From Nitrospina sp. (GTDB lineage Bacteria; Nitrospinota; Nitrospinia; Nitrospinales; VA-1): a DNA stretch of 7,401 bases. Shown in pieces: positions 1 to 5,954 of the stretch. The translations under genes and the position numbers were made by a program. The stretch lies in contig DODH01000137.1 of assembly GCA_003545625.1 (NCBI GenBank), positions 1 to 7,401 on the forward strand. Direction: 5' to 3'. The notes below the pieces were generated by a model, which was not told the DNA's origin, did not search any database, and saw only the letters and a list, made by a program, of their open reading frames with translations. Positions within the stretch are counted from its first letter, which is position 1; each line of letters opens with the position of its first letter.

Positions 1-153
1 AGAAGAAGATAAAAAGGACAGTTTGATTATCTTTTCAGCCGATGCTTAATGTAGTGAACTGACTCTCAATTCATTTTCAAACGTATTAACCCATATCGTT
101 TCAGCGCCCGATCAATACTGCCACCCCTCCCTAACCACCTTTTATTTCTAGCC
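1..153. other. Intergenic left edge, no confident gene
   Basis: This stretch lies downstream of the rRNA methyltransferase stop. On the plus strand, frame 2 is open from the window edge to a TAA at 47-49 and would give a short tail ending SLIIFSADA. It could be the C-terminus of a convergent gene, but 15 codons are too few to support a call. A 7-bp inverted repeat (AAGATAA at 6-12, TTATCTT at 27-33) has a 14-nt loop and no T-run after it, so I do not call it a terminator. Nothing else is recognisable. Confidence 0.4.
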
Positions 154-1350
154 TTATAGGCCCACCTTGACATAGATGGATTTCAGATAAAAAGCTTCCG
201 GGAACATTGCCGGATGGTCTTGAGCATGCCCTGTTCTGGCAATCTCTTCAAATTTTTTCCCCGCAGACCGAATTCCAAGATAAACCGCATCGTAAAATTC
301 ATTTGTGGGCACATGCACCGAGCAGGAAGCCGCAAATAATACCCCAGACGTTACACTCGCGCCCGCTTGCACCAGCCTGGCATAAGCCTCCAGAGCCTGG
401 GTTTTATGTTTCTTCTTTCTTGCAAACGCCGGCGGATCTAGAATCACCAGGTCAAAAAAGCATTTTTCGGATTTTAATTGTGCAAGTATTTTAAACGCGT
501 CTCCTTCCTTCTGGATAAAATTTTCCGCTGGAAATGATTTTTCAGGAAAATTTGATTTCATGTTTCTCAATGATGTCTCCAAGGCAAATGGGTTGCAATC
601 CACCTCCACCACAGACCTGCACCCACCGACAAATGCGTAAACCGAGAAACCGCCCGAATAACTGAATACATTCAATACGGATCGTCCTATGGCCATTTCT
701 CCAATTTTTAACCGATTCTCCCTTTGATCCAGGAAAAACCCGGTTTTCTGCCCTGCAACAACATCAGCCGCAAACTTCAGCCCATTTTCCTTAAATTGCA
801 CCCATCCCGAACTCCCCTGCCCATACAAAATCTGCCCATCCCGATAAGTCGAACCAGACTCCAATGATTTGCCAACGTTCCGGGCTAATCGCAAAACCAC
901 CTGCCGACTCTTGAATTCTTTTTGAAATAATTCAAAGAGATCATCCAGAAACGGAAACCAGCTTGTCGTATACAGTTTCAAGACCAGAGTGTCTTCATAA
1001 CGATCCAGCACCAGCCCGGGGAATCCGTCACTTTCACCATTAATGACTCGATAGCCTGTTGTTCCCTGGGTTTCCAGTTCTTGCCTGATTTTTATTGCTG
1101 ACTGCAAGCGTTCCAGAAAAAAGTATCCGTTAATTTCCCTCGGTTTACCCAGGTTCAACACCCTAAAACAAAGGTCCGAATAAGGGTCCCATAAACCCAT
1201 CGCCAGAAAACGGTTATTGTGATCATAAATCACGCCCAGGTTTTCCCGACTTCCATCGGGAATTCGGTTTTGAATCTGATAATTAAAAACCCAAGGATAT
1301 CCTTTTCGGATTTTGCCTTGTAGCGTTTTGGATATCTGAATCTTAATCAT
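154..1350 (-). CDS. rlmI: RlmI-type class I SAM-dependent 23S rRNA (cytosine-5) methyltransferase with N-terminal PUA domain
   Basis: This 398-aa protein belongs to the COG1092/RlmI family, whose E. coli member makes m5C1962 in 23S rRNA; length is normal. Residues 1-75 resemble the PUA RNA-binding domain (IRKGYPWVF at 14-22). A central family motif reads RVINGESDGFPGL (101-113), followed by DRY. GQKTGFFLDQR (200-210) is another signature. The SAM-binding glycine-rich loop is VLNVFSYSGGFSVYA (225-239), with the acidic end of strand 2 at VEVD (248-251). DLVILDPPAFARKKK (300-314) is the DPPxF catalytic motif and ASCSVHV (341-347) carries the probable catalytic cysteine. The ATG overlaps the mtgA stop as ATGA (1347-1350). 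No Shine-Dalgarno sequence precedes it, so translation is probably coupled to mtgA. The exact target base is inferred from the family; a paralogous COG1092 enzyme with another rRNA target is possible. Confidence 0.9.
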   Translation of the reverse strand: MIKIQISKTLQGKIRKGYPWVFNYQIQNRIPDGSRENLGVIYDHNNRFLAMGLWDPYSDLCFRVLNLGKPREINGYFFLERLQSAIKIRQELETQGTTGYRVINGESDGFPGLVLDRYEDTLVLKLYTTSWFPFLDDLFELFQKEFKSRQVVLRLARNVGKSLESGSTYRDGQILYGQGSSGWVQFKENGLKFAADVVAGQKTGFFLDQRENRLKIGEMAIGRSVLNVFSYSGGFSVYAFVGGCRSVVEVDCNPFALETSLRNMKSNFPEKSFPAENFIQKEGDAFKILAQLKSEKCFFDLVILDPPAFARKKKHKTQALEAYARLVQAGASVTSGVLFAASCSVHVPTNEFYDAVYLGIRSAGKKFEEIARTGHAQDHPAMFPEAFYLKSIYVKVGL

Positions 1351-2054
1351 TTAATATGCACTCGTATATGCGGTAAGGTATCCAGAATCTTGACTTGCCG
1401 GGCCTGCACATGGGCGGGGGTGGGTCTACGTGTCCAGTGCCGGGGACTGGGCAAGACAGCCGCCATCCATGCCGACTCTACCGGCGAAAGAATTTTCGAT
1501 GAATGCTGGAAATAAGTCTGTGCCGCCTGTTCGCATCCAAATATGCCATCTCCCCATTCAATCACATTCAAATAGACTTCAAGAATCCTCTGCTTACTCC
1601 AAAAAAATTCAATCAATACAGTGAAATAACTTTCCAGTAGCTTCCTTAACCAAGTTCTGGTTTGCCACAGGAATACATTGCGAGCGGTTTGCATGGAAAT
1701 CGTACTGGCACCCAGCTTTCGATCTGTCGTAATATTAGCCTGAATCGCATACTCGATGGCTAACCAGTCAAACCCATTATGGGTGAAAAACTTCTGATCT
1801 TCAGCGGCTATGACCGCCTTCAGGATATTCGGGGAAATTTCTTCAATTGGCCGCCAGGCATTCAGGCGTAGGTTTTGCCGGGTGTCGCTTTCTACCCAGC
1901 GTAGCCACATCAGGGGTGTTGTAGGCGGATTCACAAACCTGTATAGAAGGACGGGGACTATAGTGAGAGCAACAAAGCACAGCAAAAAGTCAAAAACAAT
2001 TTTGCCAATACGAATGCGAATTGGCTTTTTCCCTCGCTTGCGTTTTTTTGTCAC
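1347..2054 (-). CDS. mtgA: Monofunctional biosynthetic peptidoglycan glycosyltransferase (GT51)
   Basis: This 235-aa inner-membrane enzyme polymerises lipid II into glycan strands on the periplasmic face. It has a basic cytoplasmic N-terminus (KKRKRGKKPIRIR) and one membrane segment at about 18-40. The GT51 motifs appear in order: AAEDQKFFTHNGFDW (83-97) with catalytic Glu in EDxxFxxHxG; GASTISMQTARN (115-126); KQRILEVYLNVIEWGDGIFG (154-173); and LSPVESAWMAAVLPSP (189-204). The protein ends soon after the GT domain with no transpeptidase domain. That makes it MtgA rather than a class A PBP. The start is a GTG at 2054 with a strong GGAGG four nt upstream. Its TGA stop overlaps the next gene's ATG. 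It lies in the same orientation as an upstream M23 peptidase, so glycan-strand synthesis and peptide cleavage enzymes are neighbours. Motif 2 has GAST where GGST is usual, a conservative change. Confidence 0.93.
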   Translation of the reverse strand: MTKKRKRGKKPIRIRIGKIVFDFLLCFVALTIVPVLLYRFVNPPTTPLMWLRWVESDTRQNLRLNAWRPIEEISPNILKAVIAAEDQKFFTHNGFDWLAIEYAIQANITTDRKLGASTISMQTARNVFLWQTRTWLRKLLESYFTVLIEFFWSKQRILEVYLNVIEWGDGIFGCEQAAQTYFQHSSKILSPVESAWMAAVLPSPRHWTRRPTPAHVQARQVKILDTLPHIRVHIK

Positions 2055-2058
2055 AGAG

Positions 2059-2063
2059 CCTCC
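2059..2063 (-). promoter_or_regulatory. Ribosome binding site for the mtgA GTG start
   Basis: On the minus strand GGAGG is followed by CTCT and then GTG (2054-2052). The spacing of 4 nt is short but workable. The next residues (TKKRKRGKK) match the usual basic N-terminus of MtgA, so the GTG start is well supported. Confidence 0.8.
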
Positions 2064-2120
2064 AGCCAGCGTGATACCCCATTCGGGACACGAAGTTTAA
2101 GGAAGAATATAACTCCCTAT

Positions 2121-2187
2121 TTAAAAAGAGGGGTCCGTTAAAGCTCCCCCTTCCACGAAGGCCAGCGTAACGCTGGGGGCTAGCTTT
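2121..2187 (-). repeat. Compact multi-hairpin inverted-repeat element, possible terminator after the M23 gene
   Basis: Two perfect hairpins abut. CCTTC/GAAGG has a CAC loop (2149-2161), and CCAGCG/CGCTGG has a TAA loop (2162-2176). They are enclosed by an outer stem, AAAGCTCCC (2140-2148) against GGG-ct-AGCTTT (2177-2187), where ct is a two-base bulge. The result is a three-way junction with no unpaired junction bases. The M23 stop codon (TAG, 2182-2180 on the minus strand) sits in the outer arm. On the minus strand an alternative stem (2147-2151 with 2129-2133) precedes TCTTTTT (T-run at 2127-2123). That resembles a weak intrinsic terminator between the peptidase gene and mtgA. It could also be a REP-like or MITE-like dispersed element; this cannot be settled from one copy. 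Confidence 0.55.
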
Positions 2188-3298
2188 CCTTTATCACAGA
2201 GTTAAAGAGCTTAACAGTTTTTTGGAAGGACTGGTAATGCTGGGGAGGAATTTTTCGAGTATAACTTTTATGATGTTTGAAGGTAAACGGATTATAAATT
2301 ATTTTTTTATTTTTTCGTTTCTGGATCTCATAGTGCAGATGGGGGGCAAACGTTCTTCCGGTATTCCCCGATTCGGCGATCTGCTGACCCACCCGGATAG
2401 TCTGACCCGGTTTGACTTTGACCCGACTCAAATGGAGGTAGAGGGTTTTGATTCCCAGTTTCGGGTGATCAATTTCGACACAATAACCGTTTGCCCGCAC
2501 ATTCCAGTTTGTGCGAGTGACCTTACCAGGGAATCCCGAATAAATGGGAGTCCCCACCTCTGCTTTGAAGTCCGTCCCGGAATGCCCCCCTACTCCCTTG
2601 CGGAAATCTCCAGGCAGGGAAGTGATTTCAGTATAATGCCGAATAGGACTTTGCGCTTCGACAATACGCTGGGCGATCTCTTTTCCTTCTCTATCAAAAT
2701 ATCCGCCATTTTTCGGGTCGAACTCATCAAAATAAAACGCTTCAAACGTTTTGCCAAATAATTTGCTTTTATAGGAAAGTTTGAGGATTTTAAACTGCTC
2801 GGGACCTTCCAGTTGCTGGTACACCGCTTCCAGGTAATCGCCATTTCTCATGCCCTTTTTGATATCCATGAACCATACCATGAGGCGCCCCAGATGCGCG
2901 GAAAGCGCGGCACAGCCTTTTTCACGGGTTACTACTCTGCACACGCTATAGTTCAAGGAATTGCGGACTTTAAAATTTAGCGAATGGATGGTCCTGCCTT
3001 CCAGAGCCTCATCGGATGAAACCGTAAATACCGCAGGCGTGATAACAGCCGTCTTGACAGGTAGAAGAACTTCTTTTTTATATATCTCGGACTGGGGCGG
3101 TTCGACAGAGTTTTGCAGTATTTTTTCAGTGTCCTGCGGCAAAGACGCAACAGCAATCTCAGTTTTTTGATCAAAATATAAGAGATGAACATTCAGCCCC
3201 ACTGAAATGGTGAAGAGAAAGACAAATCCAAATCGTAAAATGGACTTATTTTTCTTTTGGATATACTGGTTATGTAGCGAGGAGGTGGGAATGTCCAT
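2180..3298 (-). CDS. Membrane-anchored M23 (LytM/lysostaphin-type) zinc metallopeptidase
   Basis: This 372-aa protein probably cleaves peptide cross-links of peptidoglycan in the periplasm. With ATG at 3298 it has a short basic cytoplasmic tail, one membrane segment or uncleaved signal anchor at about 20-42 (LRFGFVFLFTISVGLNVHLL) and a Pro/Glu-rich linker. A middle domain follows (about 100-220, with NYSVCRV and GMRNGDYLEAVYQQ), of the kind found upstream of LytM domains. The catalytic domain shows HSGTD (zinc ligands His239 and Asp243), HLSRVKVKPGQTI (289-301) and APHLHYEI with His320 and His322. All expected zinc and catalytic residues are present, so it is likely an active enzyme, not a degenerate activator of the EnvC/NlpD kind. 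The start at 3298 is chosen over an upstream in-frame GTG at 3352 because GAAGGA lies just before it and the GTG has no ribosome site. The stop is TAG. Confidence 0.88.
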   Translation of the reverse strand: MDIPTSSLHNQYIQKKNKSILRFGFVFLFTISVGLNVHLLYFDQKTEIAVASLPQDTEKILQNSVEPPQSEIYKKEVLLPVKTAVITPAVFTVSSDEALEGRTIHSLNFKVRNSLNYSVCRVVTREKGCAALSAHLGRLMVWFMDIKKGMRNGDYLEAVYQQLEGPEQFKILKLSYKSKLFGKTFEAFYFDEFDPKNGGYFDREGKEIAQRIVEAQSPIRHYTEITSLPGDFRKGVGGHSGTDFKAEVGTPIYSGFPGKVTRTNWNVRANGYCVEIDHPKLGIKTLYLHLSRVKVKPGQTIRVGQQIAESGNTGRTFAPHLHYEIQKRKNKKIIYNPFTFKHHKSYTRKIPPQHYQSFQKTVKLFNSVIKES

Positions 3299-3385
3299 TT
3301 TATTTCCTTCAGTTAAATGATACAGTGGCTGTTTAAAATAGTAAGAACTCACAAAAAAGGCCGGGCGCCCTGCAAAATTCAGCCC

Positions 3386-3414
3386 ATTATATAAAATAAT
3401 GCCTAATAATACAA
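3386..3414 (-). promoter_or_regulatory. Candidate sigma70 promoter for the M23 gene, overlapping the divergent gene's start
   Basis: On the minus strand a perfect TATAAT (3391-3386) lies 17 nt from TTGTAT (3414-3409), a poor -35 (3 of 6). Transcription would start near 3380 and leave a leader of about 80 nt to the ATG at 3298. The element overlaps the ATG of the divergent radical SAM gene (3399), so the two genes may interfere at transcription. On the plus strand TATAAA (3390-3395) could serve as -10 for a nearly leaderless transcript. Confidence 0.4.
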
Positions 3415-4526
3415 TAAGTTATAGCCCAGTCATCACAGATTACCAACCTGAAATCCTTTTACTGGAAGAAGGGGTAGAAGAATATCCCTTGGCGCAAGAA
3501 GTCCTTTCCCGGCTCCCCGACATTCCCCGGCAGAAATTCCAGGATATTTCCATGCTCACACAGCAGATGAAGTCCTCACAGTACGATGTGTTTGGGGAAG
3601 GGAAAAAACGTTTGGCATTATCTCGTTTTAAAGGTTCCTTCCTGAAGAAGTGTCCAGGTATCAGTCCGGGTATGGTGTGTTGCAATTACTATGTTGTGAA
3701 CTTGGCAAAAAACTGCATCTATGATTGTTCTTATTGTTTTCTGCAGGATTTTTTAGGGAACAACCCCATGCAGGTGGCCTATGTTAATGTTGAAGACCTG
3801 CTTGTCGAATTGGAAGAAGTGTTCACACAATATCCGGATCGCAACTTTCGGGTCGGTACAGGGGAATTGACAGACAGCCTGGCTCTGGATGCCATCGTCC
3901 CCTACACGGCCTACCTGCTTCCCTTTTTCAACCAACAATCAAACGCCGTGCTGGAGTTAAAAACCAAGTCGGACCAGATTGCGAACCTGCTGGACCATTC
4001 CGATCCTACAAATATAATTGTATCCTGGTCGCTGAATCCACAAACCGTCATTGACCAGGAAGAGAAGGGGACACCGAGCCTGGCCCAACGGCTTGAATCT
4101 GCCAAGGCCTGCCTGGACAAGGGCTACCGCATCGGATTTCATTTTGATCCGATCATTTTGATACCGGGTTGGGAGGATGCCTACCAACAGTTGGTAAACA
4201 TTTTGTGTGATAGCCTACCCATTGCCAAGGTGGAGTGGGTGAGCCTGGGAAGTTTTCGATACCGTCCCTCTCTGAAATCCATCATTAAAAACCGACATCC
4301 GCAAACCCACTTATTCACCAGCGAACACCTGCCCAGCAAAGATGGAAAGTTCCGCTACCTCCGTCCCTTGCGAAACCATGCCTACAAAACCATTCGCGGT
4401 TATCTTAAGTCCCGCCTGGAAGAATTAAACATTTATATTTGTATGGAAACCCAGGAAATCTGGGAAGGCGTAACCGGGAAAACACCAAGGAGCGATGAAA
4501 AACTGGATCAGTTTTTCGATCTTTGA
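3399..4526 (+). CDS. Spore photoproduct lyase-like (SPL family) radical SAM protein
   Basis: This 375-aa protein carries the radical SAM [4Fe-4S] motif CIYDCSYC (Cys106, Cys110, Cys113; CX3CX2C). FLQDFLGNNPMQVAYVN follows, matching the CYLQTTLG...YVN context of SPL. Further SPL-like blocks are SWSLNPQTVI (209-218), LAQRLESAKACLDKGYRIGFHFDPI (228-252) and GWEDAYQQL (257-265). The family resembles SplB, which reverses thymine spore photoproduct in DNA. However, the region aligning with FEAACTSDIVGID of Bacillus SPL reads FRVGTGELTDSLALD, so the hydrogen-donating Cys141 has no counterpart nearby. A different substrate or hydrogen relay is likely. Cys94-Cys95 just before the cluster motif are extra cysteines. 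No Shine-Dalgarno sequence precedes the ATG; the transcript may be leaderless. The gene is divergent from the M23 gene and convergent with dnaN. Family membership is confident, function is not. Confidence 0.8.
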   Translation: MPNNTISYSPVITDYQPEILLLEEGVEEYPLAQEVLSRLPDIPRQKFQDISMLTQQMKSSQYDVFGEGKKRLALSRFKGSFLKKCPGISPGMVCCNYYVVNLAKNCIYDCSYCFLQDFLGNNPMQVAYVNVEDLLVELEEVFTQYPDRNFRVGTGELTDSLALDAIVPYTAYLLPFFNQQSNAVLELKTKSDQIANLLDHSDPTNIIVSWSLNPQTVIDQEEKGTPSLAQRLESAKACLDKGYRIGFHFDPIILIPGWEDAYQQLVNILCDSLPIAKVEWVSLGSFRYRPSLKSIIKNRHPQTHLFTSEHLPSKDGKFRYLRPLRNHAYKTIRGYLKSRLEELNIYICMETQEIWEGVTGKTPRSDEKLDQFFDL

Positions 4527-4533
4527 TCGAAAA
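4513..4533. terminator. Shared hairpin between convergent radical SAM gene and dnaN
   Basis: TTTTCGATC (4513-4521) and GATCGAAAA (4525-4533) form a perfect 9-bp inverted repeat with a TTT loop. The TGA stop of the plus-strand gene (4524-4526) is inside it, and the dnaN stop (TAA at 4538-4536) follows within 3 nt. On the plus strand TTTTAAA comes next. The stem is AT-rich and the T-run short, so it is a modest but well-placed candidate bidirectional terminator. Confidence 0.5.
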
Positions 4534-4535
4534 TT

Positions 4536-5642
4536 TTAAAGACGCATTGGCATGACGATGGTCTTATACTGGTCATCATCCGCCACCGTAAACAGGCAGG
4601 AGTGGTTTTGATCCTTTAGATTGAGAGTCACCAAATCCCCTTCAATAACATTCAGGATATCCAGGACATATTTTGCGTTAAGTCCGATCGAGACTTCCTC
4701 TCCCTCATACTCAAGGGACATTTCCTCAACAGCTGCTCCCAAATCCGTATTATCTGAAACCAGAGTCAGGGTGCCTTTGCGGATTTCGAACCGGACCATT
4801 TTCGACTTTTCATCTGCTAATAGAGCCACACGCTTCAGGGCATGGGTCAGGTCATCCTTGTTGGCTTTGGCCTTCAGGTTATTGTCCCCTGGAATCACTT
4901 GCCGGTAATTGGGAAATTTTCCGTCTATTTTGCGGGACACAATCACCTGTTTACCACAAATGAAAGCCAGGTGATTATCCTGGGAAGAGAACCCGAACGT
5001 TTCGTCTTCGTCCTCCATTAATTTCAGCAACTCCGACAACGCTTTCTTAGGCAAAAGGAAACTTAAGGTTTCCCCTTTTGCAACATTTGACTTGACCGGT
5101 CGGGAAATCATCGCTAACCGGTGCCCATCGGTACCCACTAGGTTTACGCTGTCCCCTTCCGACTCCAGCAACAAACCATTCAACGCCTGCCGGGTCTCAT
5201 CGGGAGAAACCGAGAAAAAGGTTTTACGAATCATTTCCTTCAAAATTTTGCCATCAAATTCCAACAACGGTTTGTCACTGTATTCCGGCATAGGCGGAAA
5301 ATCCTCCGGGGGAAGCCCGGGCAACCGGAATTTCGATTTTCCACACTTTAAAGTGATCCAGTTATTTTCTTCTTTTTTCAGATGGATTTCTTCATCAGGG
5401 AGTTCCCGGACAATGTCAAAAAGTTTTCTGGCATTGAGCGTCACGGCCCCGGGTGCGATCACATTCGCCGCATAATGGCCCAAAGTACCGATTTCCAAAT
5501 CGGTGGCTCGAATACTGATGGTGTCTTTCTCGGCGGAAAGGTGCAGGTGGGAAAGAATGGGCATCGCCCCTTTTGGTTCAACGATTCCCTGAACTTTGTG
5601 CACACCGTTCAGAAGAACATCCCGGCTTATTCTGACTTCCAT
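4536..5642 (-). CDS. dnaN: DNA polymerase III beta subunit (sliding clamp)
   Basis: This 368-aa clamp (E. coli: 366 aa) would dimerise into a ring that tethers DNA polymerase III to DNA and docks other replication and repair proteins. Typical blocks are all present: HKVQGIVEPKGAMPILSHL (15-33); the domain 1 acidic ATDLEIG (46-52); FRLPGLPPEDFPPMP (105-119); RQALNGLLLE (151-160); VGTDGHRLAM (169-178); KIDGKFPNYRQVIP (238-251); and the C-terminal QYKTIVMPMRL (358-368), which lines the client-binding pocket region. The start is the ATG at 5642, preceded by GAGGAG four nt upstream. An in-frame GTG at 5696 would add 18 residues unlike any clamp and lies inside the promoter. There is no dnaA or recF beside it, so the classical dnaA-dnaN arrangement is broken here, as in several lineages. 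It appears transcribed alone from its own promoter. Confidence 0.97.
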   Translation of the reverse strand: MEVRISRDVLLNGVHKVQGIVEPKGAMPILSHLHLSAEKDTISIRATDLEIGTLGHYAANVIAPGAVTLNARKLFDIVRELPDEEIHLKKEENNWITLKCGKSKFRLPGLPPEDFPPMPEYSDKPLLEFDGKILKEMIRKTFFSVSPDETRQALNGLLLESEGDSVNLVGTDGHRLAMISRPVKSNVAKGETLSFLLPKKALSELLKLMEDEDETFGFSSQDNHLAFICGKQVIVSRKIDGKFPNYRQVIPGDNNLKAKANKDDLTHALKRVALLADEKSKMVRFEIRKGTLTLVSDNTDLGAAVEEMSLEYEGEEVSIGLNAKYVLDILNVIEGDLVTLNLKDQNHSCLFTVADDDQYKTIVMPMRL

Positions 5643-5686
5643 GAAACTCCTCAAGGTAAGTAATAGCCCGTTTTCAGGCTTGAAGA

Positions 5687-5715
5687 TTTTTAGCACAATT
5701 GCAAATATCTGTCAA
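5687..5715 (-). promoter_or_regulatory. dnaN promoter (sigma70, extended -10)
   Basis: On the minus strand a perfect -35 TTGACA (5715-5710) is followed by a 17-nt spacer and TAAAAA (5692-5687). TG is placed one base before the hexamer, giving TGC-TAAAAA, an extended -10. The expected start near 5680 leaves a leader of about 38 nt to the ATG. This supports the ATG at 5642 as the real dnaN start. Confidence 0.7.
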
Positions 5716-5888
5716 AGAGAAATAAAGATTCCAACCTCACTGAGAAAATCACCCGTAAAACTCTTCACTCAAACAACTTTTTTAAAACATTACATACACA
5801 CCTAACGCCCGGATGTTTTGAAAAATCTTACCTAAAAAAAGCATGGTTTCCCAATAGGTTTACACAGCTTAAATTTTACTATTTAAAC

Positions 5889-5908
5889 ACCAATAATATT
5901 GGTATATT
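5889..5908 (+). promoter_or_regulatory. 15-bp palindrome overlapping a candidate extended -10 for the FIST gene
   Basis: ACCAATA-A-TATTGGT (5889-5903) is a perfect 7-bp inverted repeat around one base. Its right arm runs into TGG-TATATT (5900-5908), an extended -10 matching TATAAT at 5 of 6 positions. No good -35 was seen at the right distance (TATTTA at 5880-5885). A dimeric repressor bound here would block the promoter. The regulator is unknown. Confidence 0.4.
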
Positions 5909-5954
5909 TTCCAGTACCCCTAGCTGAATACATTTTATCTTTTCGGAGGTTTTT

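Larger units (their letters stand above)
5643..5954. other. AT-rich divergent intergenic region between dnaN and the FIST gene
   Basis: These 312 nt hold the dnaN leader and promoter on the left, and a palindrome, a candidate extended -10 and a GGAGG ribosome site (5945-5949) for the FIST gene on the right. The middle (about 5716-5858) shows no recognisable gene or RNA. The nearest thing to a DnaA box is GTTTACACA (5858-5866), which matches the TTATCCACA consensus at only 6 of 9 positions, so no replication origin is supported. Confidence 0.6.

Noticed and set aside
2..49. C-terminal end of a plus-strand gene at the left edge
   Set aside because: Fifteen open codons before a TAA are expected by chance and no motif is visible. 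It remains possible but cannot be supported.
2222..2761. 179-aa open frame opposite the M23 gene
   Set aside because: It is fully antisense to a gene with complete catalytic motifs and has no family motifs of its own.
3299..3352. N-terminal extension of the M23 peptidase from GTG at 3352
   Set aside because: There is no ribosome site before it, and the ATG at 3298 has GAAGGA in front and gives a normal basic-then-hydrophobic membrane anchor.
5092..5475. 127-aa open frame opposite dnaN
   Set aside because: It is antisense to a highly conserved gene and its composition reflects the complementary strand. No ribosome site or motif was seen.
5643..5696. N-terminal extension of dnaN from GTG at 5696
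   Set aside because: The 18 extra residues do not resemble any clamp, and the GTG falls within the promoter spacer. The ATG at 5642 has GAGGAG upstream.
5858..5866. Possible DnaA box and replication origin near dnaN
   Set aside because: GTTTACACA matches the TTATCCACA consensus at only 6 of 9 positions and stands alone. No cluster of boxes or unwinding element was found.
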